Program-made: the position numbers and the translations under genes
In this document: piece after piece, positions 9,101-17,159 of the stretch
How positions within the stretch are numbered: the stretch's first letter is position 1
Layout of the letters: each line of letters opens with the position of its first letter
Notes under the pieces: generated by a model
The model's input: only the letters and a program-made list of their open reading frames with translations
The model's database searches: none
Told to the model about the DNA's origin: nothing
Assembly: GCF_016458825.1 (NCBI RefSeq)
Contig: NZ_CP066744.1
Location: 1,113,868 to 1,177,867 of the forward strand
Direction: 5' to 3'
DNA length: 64,000 nucleotides
Source of the DNA: Miniphocaeibacter halophilus
Lineage (GTDB): Bacteria; Bacillota; Clostridia; Tissierellales; Peptoniphilaceae

Positions 9101-9262
9101 TTATTCTAATGTATAAGCAGCATTTTCATCTAGAGTATTTTCAGCAATTGTATTTTCCAATCCAAATTCATTAAAATCTCCAGTATAAGCAGTAATGACC
9201 AAGGCAATTAAAATTATTGAAAACAAGACAATAGTTTTCTTAAATTCCTTTATTTTTATCAT
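9101..9262 (-). CDS. 53-residue exported or membrane-anchored peptide
   Basis: A short gene starts at ATG 9262 with AAGGAG eight bases upstream and ends at TAA 9101-9103. The product begins MIKIKEFKKT, continues with a 15-residue hydrophobic stretch (IVLFSIILIALVITA) and ends in an acidic tail rich in D, E and N. It is either a single-pass membrane peptide with an outside tail or a secreted peptide cleaved near the AYT segment. The codon pattern and ribosome site support it as real. It lies just upstream of the broken lipoprotein gene on the same strand, so the two may form one transcript. Function is unknown. Confidence 0.65.
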   Translation of the reverse strand: MIKIKEFKKTIVLFSIILIALVITAYTGDFNEFGLENTIAENTLDENAAYTLE

Positions 9263-9334
9263 GTTTCACACTCCTTAATTATTAATGTACTAATAGAATA
9301 ACACAATAGTTGGGTTTTGGCAAATTTACTAAAA

Positions 9335-9378
9335 AAGATGTACCTATAAAGCGAAATCTCTGATTTATAGTACATCTT
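9335..9378. repeat. Intergenic inverted repeat
   Basis: AAGATGTACCTATAAA (9335-9350) pairs with TTTATAGTACATCTT (9364-9378) apart from one bulged C, with a 13-base loop. No T-run follows on either strand, so it is not a standard terminator. It lies in the leader region of the 53-residue peptide gene and may be a regulatory hairpin. Confidence 0.5.
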
Positions 9379-9472
9379 AAGTGTAAGTATTAACTTTTTG
9401 TATTTTATTTTTAATTTTCCAATTATAGTATCTTAATAATAAGATATGAATATAGGTACTAATAACTATATT

Positions 9473-9913
9473 TTAGGTATCAATTCTAATAAGTTCTGAA
9501 ATTAATTTATTTCTATAAATTATATCTTTCCTAGAAGTAAAGCCTTGTTTTTCCCAGAAAGTATTACCAATTTTATTTTTAGAGAATACTACAAGGGCAA
9601 CCTTATTTATTTCTTCTTTTCCCAAAGCGTCTAAAGCGGCTTTTAGCAATAATCCTCCTATGCCCTTATTCCTTTCGTTAGGGATTACAGCAGTATGATA
9701 TATATATCCTCTTCTACCATCATGTCCTGAGATAATTACACCGATAACATCATTATTTTTTTATGCCACAAAACAAGTTGTAGGATTTCTTTTAAGAAAT
9801 TTATTAATACCTTCTTTAGAATCATCTATATTGTTAAGTCCCATACCTGGGGTATTTATCCATAGATTGTAGATTTTTTCATAGTCATCAATAGACATTG
9901 TTCTTATTTTCAT
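9473..9913 (-). pseudogene. GNAT acetyltransferase with an in-frame stop
   Basis: A GNAT gene starts at ATG 9913 with GGGAGG seven bases upstream and runs 146 codons to 9473, but codon 51 is TAA (bases 9761-9763, reading CFVA-stop-KNNDVIG). The rest of the frame is intact and includes the acetyl-CoA loop NERNKGIGGLLLKAAL and the C-terminal GNTFWEKQGF motif. A single G-to-T change from GAA would give this stop. It is a recent nonsense mutation, or an error in the sequence. No known recoding signal is visible. Confidence 0.8.
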
Positions 9914-10017
9914 ACTAAGCCTCCCTTTGATTTTTAGCATATTATATCATATGGTAATATATTTATTATTATAATATAGTAAAAACAAATTATGGCAATT
10001 TTATCTGATAAATATAA

Positions 10018-10059
10018 AAAACACATATCTATAATTATTTAAATATAAATATGTGTTTT
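10018..10059 (-). terminator. Terminator of the NAD(P)-binding protein gene
   Basis: AAAACACATAT pairs with ATATGTGTTTT across an AT-rich loop. On the minus strand the hairpin is followed by TTTTTTAT, just downstream of the stop at 10078. Confidence 0.7.
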
Positions 10060-10077
10060 AATAGTATACTATTTTAA

Positions 10078-10707
10078 CTATTTGGCCAATACAGATATTC
10101 TTTCTTGAATATGGTTTCCATTAACTGCTTCGTCAATCATTGCTATAGCATAATCGGCATAGCTTATTAGGCTTTCATTATTAGCGTTTGTAGTATATTC
10201 TTCACCTGCTAGTAAATATTCTCCGGTTCTTTTTCCATCTGCTTGAAAATCAGCAGCCGGACTAATATATGTCCATTTAACGTCATCTCTTTTTCTTAAT
10301 TCATCTAGAGCTTTCCCCATAGCTGTTGCTAAAGGCATAAAGGCTTCAGGAAAATCAGGTGTATCCATCAGTCTTGTTTTATGTTCCTTGTCTATGTAAA
10401 GGCTACCTGCACCACCAACTACCAATAATCTATTGTCTTTTCCACTTAAAATATCTGCTAGATGTCTTAAGCTTGTAGAGTGCATAGGAAAAGTTTCATT
10501 AGACCAAGTTCCAAAGGCGTCGATTATTACATCAAAATCCTTTAAATCATCGTAGGTTAAATCAAAGATGTCCTTTGTAATTACTTTACTTGCCTCTGTC
10601 TTATTTTCTCCTCTAACGATTGCCGTCACATCAAGCCCTCTACTTACTGCCTCTGCTGTTATAAGTTTTCCTGCCTTTCCATTAGCGGCTATTATTCCAA
10701 TTTTCAT
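10078..10707 (-). CDS. NAD(P)-binding Rossmann-fold oxidoreductase (NmrA/SDR-like)
   Basis: This 209-residue single-domain Rossmann protein has the nucleotide-binding loop IIAANGKAGKLI at the N-terminus, then acidic and VVGGAGSLY segments typical of atypical SDR/NAD(P)H-binding proteins. Such proteins are commonly paired with HxlR regulators and act in electrophile or quinone stress. AGGAGG precedes the ATG. The divergent neighbour is an HxlR-type regulator, which probably controls it through the shared 137-base intergenic region. Confidence 0.85.
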   Translation of the reverse strand: MKIGIIAANGKAGKLITAEAVSRGLDVTAIVRGENKTEASKVITKDIFDLTYDDLKDFDVIIDAFGTWSNETFPMHSTSLRHLADILSGKDNRLLVVGGAGSLYIDKEHKTRLMDTPDFPEAFMPLATAMGKALDELRKRDDVKWTYISPAADFQADGKRTGEYLLAGEEYTTNANNESLISYADYAIAMIDEAVNGNHIQERISVLAK

Positions 10708-10780
10708 AAGATTTCCTCCTTTTAGGCTCTTTTGCTTATTGAAATATCTTGTCTCTATCTTTATAATAATAGCTATAGTA

Positions 10781-10799
10781 GTATTTGTAAAGTAAATAC
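10781..10799. promoter_or_regulatory. Candidate HxlR operator between divergent genes
   Basis: GTATTT (10781-10786) and AAATAC (10794-10799) form an inverted repeat with 7-base spacing, between the regulator and the oxidoreductase gene. YodB/HypR-type sites are AT-rich dyads of about this size. The match is by form only. Confidence 0.45.
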
Positions 10800-10844
10800 A
10801 TTTTTGATACTTAGTATATTTTAGTAACTATTGGAGGTGATTTT

Positions 10845-11168
10845 ATGACTAATATGCCAGCCTGTCCGGTAGAAGTGACTTTGATGTTAATTTCTAACAA
10901 ATGGTCTGTTTTAATAATTAGGGATTTAATAGACGGTACTAAGAGATTTGGAGAATTAAAAAAATCCATAGGAACAATTTCTCAAAAGGTTTTAACGTCA
11001 AATTTAAGGAAAATGGAAGAAATGGGACTTTTAACAAGAAAGGTCTATGCTGAAGTACCACCTAAAGTAGAATATACATTAACAGAAATAGGCTATAGTT
11101 TAAAACCTGTTTTAGATGCTCTTCATATTTGGGGAGAAAATTACAAAAAGCAAATTGAAGAAAAATAG
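10845..11168 (+). CDS. HxlR-family winged-helix regulator, likely thiol-based
   Basis: This 107-residue winged helix has the HxlR pattern: NKWSVLIIRDLI, RFGELKKSIGTISQKVLTSNLRKM and a wing ending VEYTLTEIG. Cys7 sits at the N-terminal position used for redox sensing in YodB, HypR and QorR. GGAGGTGAT precedes the ATG. The divergent NAD(P)-binding protein is the obvious target, so an electrophile or disulfide stress switch is inferred. Confidence 0.88.
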   Translation: MTNMPACPVEVTLMLISNKWSVLIIRDLIDGTKRFGELKKSIGTISQKVLTSNLRKMEEMGLLTRKVYAEVPPKVEYTLTEIGYSLKPVLDALHIWGENYKKQIEEK

Positions 11169-11201
11169 CAGAATAGAATATATTTTCTACTCTGCTATTT
11201 T
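11162..11201. terminator. Bidirectional terminator
   Basis: AAAATAGCAGAATAGAA (11162-11178) pairs with TTCTACTCTGCTATTTT (11185-11201) with one mismatch. It lies between the converging HxlR and aminotransferase genes. Confidence 0.8.
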
Positions 11202-12387
11202 ATGAATATACTTTTTCTAATGCCCTGTCTAAATGTTTTAAACATATTTTTAATTTATCAGTTGGAAGAGCTAAATTAACTCTTTCATAGCCTACTCCCT
11301 CTTCACCAAAAATATAACCTTCATCTGTAATAAAAAAGGCTTCCTTGTGCATAAAGTTTTCAAGTTGGTCTTTGTCCATGTTTAATACCTTAAAATTAAT
11401 CCATTGTAAATAGGTTCCTTCCATATTGGTAACTGTTATTTTTGGATATTTTTCTTTAAAGAAGTTTTCTACTAAGTTTTTATTGATATTTATTAAATCT
11501 ATTAGTTCTTCTAACCAGTTCTCACATTTATTATAGGCTAGTTTACACCCTTCGTAGCCGAAGATATTTACCATTGTAGAACCTGATTTTTCCATTTCTT
11601 CTATAAATCTATTTCTTAAATCTTCATTTTTAATTATTATATTTGAACAAGCAAGTCCTGCTAAATTAAAGGATTTACTTGGTGCAGTACAGGTTATTGT
11701 CCTTTCAGCAATTTCATTTGATAGTGTTTGAAAAACCGTATGCTTATATCCAGGTAAAACTAAGTCATGGTGTATTTCATCAGAAATTATTATCATATTA
11801 TTCTCTAGTACGATTTTTTCTAATTTTTTCAGCTCTTCCTTTGTCCAAACTCTTCCAATAGGATTATGAGGTGAGCAAAAGAGTATTAGCTTATTTGATT
11901 CTTCTTTACATAATTTTTCTAAATTTTCAAAATCTATTTCATAATAATCATTTTTGTTTAATAATGGATTTTTAATTAATTTTCTTTTAGATTTTTCTAT
12001 GGAGCTATAAAATGGGTAATAGACAGGAGTCATAATAATAACGCCATCACCAATATTGGTATATGCTTTTACAGCGTTATAAAATGCCGTTACTACTCCG
12101 GATGTATTAACTATCCATTCCTTTTCTATATTAAAGTTATGCCTTCTTTTCATCCAAGATATTACAGCGTCGTAATAGTCATCTGTAGGTACTGTATAGC
12201 CATAAACAGCTTCCAGTGCAAACTTAGACAAACCTTCTTTTATTTCAGGAGGGTTATCCAGTTCCATATCAGCTACAGATAAAGGAACTATATCATCTGG
12301 AATATTAGGTGACCAGTTAAGCATTTGTTTCCATTTTGCAGAGCCCATCTTTCTTCTATCTGGACTTGTTGTAAAATCGTATTTCAT
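11200..12387 (-). CDS. MalY/PatB-type PLP aminotransferase or cystathionine beta-lyase
   Basis: This 395-residue fold-type I PLP enzyme shows the family motifs SPHNPIGRVW, SDEIHHDLV and the Schiff-base lysine segment APSKSFNLAG. The N-terminal PLSVADMELD is typical of the MalY/PatB group, which cleaves C-S bonds of cystathionine or cysteine conjugates. Length is normal for the family. AAAGGAGAT precedes the ATG. It is monocistronic. Exact substrate cannot be read from sequence. Confidence 0.9.
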   Translation of the reverse strand: MKYDFTTSPDRRKMGSAKWKQMLNWSPNIPDDIVPLSVADMELDNPPEIKEGLSKFALEAVYGYTVPTDDYYDAVISWMKRRHNFNIEKEWIVNTSGVVTAFYNAVKAYTNIGDGVIIMTPVYYPFYSSIEKSKRKLIKNPLLNKNDYYEIDFENLEKLCKEESNKLILFCSPHNPIGRVWTKEELKKLEKIVLENNMIIISDEIHHDLVLPGYKHTVFQTLSNEIAERTITCTAPSKSFNLAGLACSNIIIKNEDLRNRFIEEMEKSGSTMVNIFGYEGCKLAYNKCENWLEELIDLININKNLVENFFKEKYPKITVTNMEGTYLQWINFKVLNMDKDQLENFMHKEAFFITDEGYIFGEEGVGYERVNLALPTDKLKICLKHLDRALEKVYS

Positions 12388-12474
12388 AGAGTATCTCCTT
12401 TCACTTATCCTATAAATAGATTATAGTACTAATTATAATTAAAAACTAATTGATTTTTAATTGATTATATAAAA

Positions 12475-12509
12475 AATAGAAAAGAAACAATAATCATTTC
12501 TTTTCTATT
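12475..12509 (-). terminator. Terminator of the radical-SAM/DUF4130 pair
   Basis: AATAGAAAAGAAA (12475-12487) pairs with TTTCTTTTCTATT (12497-12509). On the minus strand it is followed by six T. The stop codon at 12494 lies in the loop. Confidence 0.75.
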
Positions 12510-13219
12510 AAATATTTCCAATATTTTTTTGGCATAAAGCTTACTTGTTGCTTTAAATTTTTCCTTTCCTTTATACTTATGGATTTAAAAAATATATTCC
12601 AAAGATTTTGATATTTTATTTCATCTTCAGAGTATTCAATATTTAACTTCTCAACATCAAAAAAATCTAAATTGTTTTTTTCATAAATAGCTACATAGTT
12701 TCTTTTTACATCATGTATTAAAAACTGTTGATTTTGCAACCTGTTAACAAAGTGACCTATTAACAAGGGTAGTATATTATTTTCCGGTTCAAAGGGAGCA
12801 TATAAAAATCCGTTTTGGATTTCTGAAAATCTTAAAAGCCCTTCAAATCTATGTTTTTCAAACAATACATTTCTTTCTATTCTATTAAATCTAAAAATAT
12901 TATTATTTGGAACATTTAAAACCCTATTACCGTATTTTCTTGCTAGGATAATTGTATTTAAAATAGTCATTTCCTTTTCCATGCTATTTGAAAGAAATAC
13001 ATTATATATGGAGTTTATTAAATCTTTATTAAAGTTTGAGCTTAAATAGTCAATTATAATATTAGATTTTTCTTCTTCACTTTCAATATACTTATACTTG
13101 GAGAAGATATTCATCTGTATATTGTTTTCTTGAATATTTTCCAAATCTTTATAATTTTTATAGCCATAATATATGCAGGTTAGGAAACCCATAAGGCTGT
13201 TATCATACAAATATATCAT
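12494..13219 (-). CDS. DUF4130 protein (radical-SAM-associated DNA metabolism protein)
   Basis: This 241-residue protein begins MIYLYDNSLMGFLTCIYYGY and ends with a VSFMPKKYWKYL segment, as in the DUF4130 family described as a probable DNA metabolism protein. It is encoded directly after its constant partner, the radical-SAM protein, with stop and start overlapping at 13219. The C-terminal part resembles the uracil-DNA-glycosylase-like region named in that family, although no catalytic motif is certain here. The pair is taken to act together in nucleic-acid repair or modification. Confidence 0.82.
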   Translation of the reverse strand: MIYLYDNSLMGFLTCIYYGYKNYKDLENIQENNIQMNIFSKYKYIESEEEKSNIIIDYLSSNFNKDLINSIYNVFLSNSMEKEMTILNTIILARKYGNRVLNVPNNNIFRFNRIERNVLFEKHRFEGLLRFSEIQNGFLYAPFEPENNILPLLIGHFVNRLQNQQFLIHDVKRNYVAIYEKNNLDFFDVEKLNIEYSEDEIKYQNLWNIFFKSISIKERKNLKQQVSFMPKKYWKYLIEKK

Positions 13220-14457
13220 TAGCTTATAAAACTCAATTGTTGTATATTACTTGTATCGGAAATAGCTAACATTTCTTTGATCTTAAGGCTATTGTCCTCT
13301 CTTAAACCTCTATATTCTCCATTTACCGTTATAAAATATTTAGCTCTTTTCAATACAACGCCTATTTTTTTCAAGTCGTCATATTTTAATTTCCCTAATT
13401 TTCTGTAAGAGATTATTCTTTTGGCAGATGTTGGTCCAAGTCCAGGTATACGTAGTAGTTGGTAGTAAGAAACCCTGTTTATTTCCATTGGAAATAGATG
13501 TAGGTTATTTAATGCCCAATTAGCCTTAGGGTCTAAATTCATATCAAAATTTGGGTTATTTTCATTTAGTATTTCATTGGATTTATAGTTATAAAATCTT
13601 AAAAGGAAATCAGCTTGATAAATCCTATGTTCCCTTCTTAAAGGTGGTTCAGTAATAGTTGCTAGAAGCTTAGATGATGAAACAGGAACAAAGGCAGAAT
13701 AATATACTCTTTTCATCTTCATGGACTTATAAAGTTCCTCGGATTTTTTTATTATTTCATAGTCTGTTTCCTTACTTGCTCCTATAATCATTTGAGTAGT
13801 TTGTCCTGCATTAATATAATTTGGAGTTTTTTTAAATTTTCTTTTATCGAATCGGTTTTCAATTATGCTGTTTTTTATAATACTCATAGGAGTAATTATT
13901 TTTTCATATTTTTTTTGAGGAGCATATATTTTAAGACTTTTTTCTGAAGGAAGTTCTATGTTTACGCTTACCCTGTCTATGTATTTGCCTAACTCTCTTA
14001 TTAATTCTTCAGAAGAGCCGGGAATTGCTTTCATATGTATATAACCGTTGAAATTTTCTTCTTCACGTAATTTTTTCCCAATGGAAATTAACAATTCCAT
14101 TGTATAGTCCGGGCTTTTATAAACACCGGAACTTAAGAAAAGGCCTTCAATATAATTTCTTTTGTAGAAGTTAATGGTAAGTTCGACTATTTCATCAATG
14201 GAAAAAATCTCCCTAGCAATATCGTTACTTGCTCTATTAATGCAATAATCACAATCATAAATACACTTATTAGTTAAAAGTATTTTTAAAAGAGAAATAC
14301 ATCTTCCGTCTTCGGACCAGGAGTGGCATATGCCGGAAATATTAGCGTTACCTAGGCCGTTTTTTGTGTTCCTCCTACTACTTCCACTGGAAGAACAGGA
14401 AACATCATATTTTGCAGCATCTGTAAGTATTTGAATTTTTTTTGATAAATCGCCCAT
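13219..14457 (-). CDS. Putative DNA repair/modification radical-SAM protein
   Basis: This protein has about 412 residues from the ATG at 14457, which AAAGGTGAT precedes; a longer frame to 14484 lacks such a site. The radical-SAM cluster motif is CIYDCDYC (CxxxCxxC), after a conserved SCSSSGSSRR stretch. The C-terminus carries a helix-hairpin-helix, LRIPGLGPTSAKRII, a DNA-binding module. This matches the family annotated as putative DNA modification/repair radical-SAM protein, always next to DUF4130. The 4Fe-4S cluster would make the enzyme oxygen-sensitive. Its reaction is not established. Confidence 0.88.
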   Translation of the reverse strand: MGDLSKKIQILTDAAKYDVSCSSSGSSRRNTKNGLGNANISGICHSWSEDGRCISLLKILLTNKCIYDCDYCINRASNDIAREIFSIDEIVELTINFYKRNYIEGLFLSSGVYKSPDYTMELLISIGKKLREEENFNGYIHMKAIPGSSEELIRELGKYIDRVSVNIELPSEKSLKIYAPQKKYEKIITPMSIIKNSIIENRFDKRKFKKTPNYINAGQTTQMIIGASKETDYEIIKKSEELYKSMKMKRVYYSAFVPVSSSKLLATITEPPLRREHRIYQADFLLRFYNYKSNEILNENNPNFDMNLDPKANWALNNLHLFPMEINRVSYYQLLRIPGLGPTSAKRIISYRKLGKLKYDDLKKIGVVLKRAKYFITVNGEYRGLREDNSLKIKEMLAISDTSNIQQLSFIS

Positions 14458-14540
14458 ATAATCACCTTTAAAAAATTTTACCATATAAAATCCTTAAAAG
14501 CAAACATATGTTCGGTAATAATAGTAATTTAAGTTAAAAA

Positions 14541-14571
14541 AAATAGTCCCAGAATTACTCTAGGACTATTT
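14541..14571 (-). terminator. Terminator of the ttcA-like/fprA operon
   Basis: AAATAGTCC (14541-14549) pairs with GGACTATTT (14563-14571). On the minus strand the hairpin is followed by a run of eight T, ten bases after the fprA stop. Confidence 0.85.
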
Positions 14572-14580
14572 GGATTATAT

Positions 14581-15780
14581 CTATTTTAATTTTTCAGCCA
14601 TTTCCTTAGCAAGTAAACGAAGTTGATCTTCTTCTTCTTTATGCATTGTACCTCGAGCTTCTACAACTGTTTCCAATACATCGTATTTTCCGGTTTCAGC
14701 AAAGGCTTTTAAATCCTTAACAGCTCCACCACTCCAGCCGTAGGAACCAAAAATTCCCAATACATGATTTTTAATTTTATTATATTTTAGAACATTTAAT
14801 AAATTATACATATTAGGATATACACTATTATCATAAGTAGCAGAACCTAGTATAAGGCCTTTGTATCTCCATATTTCATTTAAAATATATGAAGCATGAG
14901 TTTTAGAAACATCAAATACCTTTATGTTCTTTACTCCTTCTTTAGCAAGGAAAGTAGCTAAATGGTCAGCCATTCCCTCGGTATTGCCATACATTGAGCC
15001 ATAGACTATTACAACACCGTCTTCTACTTCATAATTAGCCCATTTTTCATAATCGTCAATAATTGTTTGTGGATTTTCCCTCCAAACAAAACCATGTACC
15101 GGGCAAATTATATTTATATCTAATTGCTTTACCTTTTCAATAGCTTTAACAGCCATCATTGAGTATTTACCTACTATATTGGAATAATATCTTCTTGTTT
15201 CAGACCTAAAAATATTATAATCTGCCTGATCATCAAATATAGCACCATCAACAGTACCAAAGCCACCAAATATATCTTGGGAGAAAAGTATTTTGTCATT
15301 TGGTTCATAACTTACCATAGACTCAGGCCAGTGAACCATTGGAGTCATTACAAATTGTAATTGTCTTTTCCCTAAGTCCAAAACATCACCATCTTTAACT
15401 TCTATGAATTTATCGTCATCAGGAGTTAATTCTAAAAAGTCATAAAGCATGGATTTTGTTTTCTTATTTCCTACGAAAATAAGATCCGGAAATAGATTTA
15501 AAATATCTGTTATACATCCGGAATGATCAGGTTCCATATGATGAATAACCAAATAATCTAATTTTCTTCCATCTAAAACCTCTAAAACCTTATTAATGAA
15601 ACCATCAACCTTATTAATTCTAACAGTATCAAGTAATGCGGTTTTTTCGTCCCTTATTAAATATGCATTATAGGACACTCCTTCAGGAAGTGGCCACATA
15701 TTTTCAAATAAAGCTGTCTGTCTGTCATTGGCACCAATGTAGTACAAATCGTCTAAAATTTTTGCATATAAGCAATTCAT
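14581..15780 (-). CDS. fprA: FprA-type flavodiiron protein
   Basis: This 399-residue A-type flavoprotein has an N-terminal metallo-beta-lactamase-like diiron domain with HHMEPDHSG and MVHWPESM ligands and the CPVHGFVWR segment, followed by a flavodoxin domain from about residue 255 (VVIVYGSMYGNTEGMA). These cytoplasmic enzymes reduce O2 to water, or NO to N2O, and protect anaerobes. GGAGG precedes the ATG. It follows the TtcA-like gene by 20 bases in the same operon. The rubredoxin or NADH reductase partner is not nearby. Confidence 0.93.
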   Translation of the reverse strand: MNCLYAKILDDLYYIGANDRQTALFENMWPLPEGVSYNAYLIRDEKTALLDTVRINKVDGFINKVLEVLDGRKLDYLVIHHMEPDHSGCITDILNLFPDLIFVGNKKTKSMLYDFLELTPDDDKFIEVKDGDVLDLGKRQLQFVMTPMVHWPESMVSYEPNDKILFSQDIFGGFGTVDGAIFDDQADYNIFRSETRRYYSNIVGKYSMMAVKAIEKVKQLDINIICPVHGFVWRENPQTIIDDYEKWANYEVEDGVVIVYGSMYGNTEGMADHLATFLAKEGVKNIKVFDVSKTHASYILNEIWRYKGLILGSATYDNSVYPNMYNLLNVLKYNKIKNHVLGIFGSYGWSGGAVKDLKAFAETGKYDVLETVVEARGTMHKEEEDQLRLLAKEMAEKLK

Positions 15781-15800
15781 ATAATACCTCCAAAATATTA

Positions 15801-16676
15801 TTAATAGTCATCTAAAAAATTATGATATTCTCCATTTTTAGAATAACCTAAAACTCGGTCTAATTCAACATTTTGTGCAGACCTAAAAATATTGATATCC
15901 ACATTTGTAAAACCATCTTTTTCCATATCTTCAATTAACTGTTTAATCTTCACCCTAGTAGAACCAATTTTTTTCGCTGATACCATACAAGCACAGTTCA
16001 ATGGCATTAAGCCGGTATAATTCATCCATCTTATAATATATTCTTCCTTTATTAAATATAAGGGTCTGATTATTTCCATATTTTCAAAGTTTTGAGCCTT
16101 AAGTTTAGGCATCATAGTCTTAAAATTACCTGCACATAAAATATTTAATAAATTCGTTTCAATTACATCATTAAAATGGTGGCCTAAAGCTAGTTTATTA
16201 CACCCTAGTTCCTGAGCTTTTGCATATAATGAACCTCTTCTCATTCTTGCACACATATAACATGGATACTTACCAGCAATTTTATCAGCTACTTCGAAAA
16301 TATCAGCATCATAAATATTAACGGGAATATTTAAGTAGTTACAATTATTTTCAAGTAATTTTCTAATATCCTTATGATAACCTGGATCCATTGCTATAAA
16401 TTCAACTTCAAAATTATTTTTTCCATTTTTTTTAAGTTCTTGAAATAATTTTGCCAGTAGCAAACTATCCTTTCCTCCGGAAATAGCAACGGCTATTTTA
16501 TCACCATCTTGTATTAACTCATATTCTTTAATAGCTTTAATGAATTTGGACCAAATGTTTTTTCTGTATCTTTTTATAATTGATTTTTCAATAGCTTGTA
16601 AATCTTTTAATTCTTCACTTACATTAAAAGTTTCACAACTATTATTAGCTAAATTATTTGTCAAAACATACCTCAT
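15801..16676 (-). CDS. TtcA/TilS-like ATP-pyrophosphatase (tRNA thiolation)
   Basis: This 291-residue PP-loop protein has the loop AVAISGGKDSLLLAKLF and the family motifs CYMCARMRRG and LALGHHFNDVIETNLL. Cysteines C-x2-C here, and a later CAC, match TtcA-type enzymes that use an iron-sulfur cluster to thiolate tRNA cytidine 32. Other members of the group act on different tRNA positions, so the target base is uncertain. The ATG at 16676 has no clear ribosome site; a TTG at 16664 with GAGGT five bases upstream is an alternative. It is first in the operon with fprA. Confidence 0.82.
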   Translation of the reverse strand: MRYVLTNNLANNSCETFNVSEELKDLQAIEKSIIKRYRKNIWSKFIKAIKEYELIQDGDKIAVAISGGKDSLLLAKLFQELKKNGKNNFEVEFIAMDPGYHKDIRKLLENNCNYLNIPVNIYDADIFEVADKIAGKYPCYMCARMRRGSLYAKAQELGCNKLALGHHFNDVIETNLLNILCAGNFKTMMPKLKAQNFENMEIIRPLYLIKEEYIIRWMNYTGLMPLNCACMVSAKKIGSTRVKIKQLIEDMEKDGFTNVDINIFRSAQNVELDRVLGYSKNGEYHNFLDDY

Positions 16677-17048
16677 AAACTAATAATTGTTTTATTACAT
16701 AACTAAGTTGATTATATCATAGAGAATATTCAAATAATAGGACATAGGACTTATTTGCTTAATTAAAGAAAAAATTTACCTTACAATACTTAATTTAATA
16801 CATATAGTTAAATATCTTAAGAGAATAAAAACTGTTTAGCAATTTATTTTTTAATAATGGAAATATAGTTTTAAATGTAAGTTAGATTACAGTACTGGAT
16901 TTTAATTTTACTATTAGAGATAAAAAAATAACAATCTAGCCTTTTAAATGTTGAAAAATAGGGCTTTGGCTTTAAAATGAGTTTTAAGGTCTTTAAAATA
17001 AATATTAATACTAATCTATAGCTATAATAAATCGGTTTTTTGGAAAAT
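16677..17048. other. Intergenic stretch without recognised features
   Basis: This AT-rich stretch upstream of the TtcA-like gene contains no open frame with a ribosome site. A minus-strand promoter for the ttcA-like/fprA operon must lie in its first 60 bases, but no strong -35/-10 pair stands out. Confidence 0.5.
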
Positions 17049-17086
17049 AAAAGATATTTTGTTTCACGTGAAACAAAATATCTTTT
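17049..17086. promoter_or_regulatory. parS site 1 in a 38-base perfect palindrome
   Basis: The core TGTTTCACGTGAAACA at 17060-17075 matches the ParB/Spo0J binding site consensus of Firmicutes, which allows TGTTNCACGTGAAACA. The symmetry continues with AAAAGATATTT on the left and its complement on the right, so the whole 17049-17086 segment is its own reverse complement. ParB loads here to spread on DNA and recruit condensin near the origin. A T-run follows on the plus strand. Confidence 0.85.
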
Positions 17087-17119
17087 TACATTAAAAACAA
17101 TGACTCCTATAATAAAATT

Positions 17120-17159
17120 TAATTCAAGAAATGTTTCACGTGAAACATTTCTTGAATTA
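17120..17159. promoter_or_regulatory. parS site 2 in a 40-base perfect palindrome
   Basis: The same core, TGTTTCACGTGAAACA, lies at 17132-17147, flanked by TAATTCAAGAAA and its exact complement. The right arm overlaps the stop codon of the ABC-2 permease gene (17157-17159). Read on the minus strand a T-rich stretch follows, so this palindrome may also end transcription of that operon. Confidence 0.85.

Noticed and set aside
9473-9913. A second recoded gene (stop read-through in the GNAT gene)
   Set aside because: The stop is TAA, not UGA, and no known recoding element follows; a nonsense mutation or sequence error is simpler.
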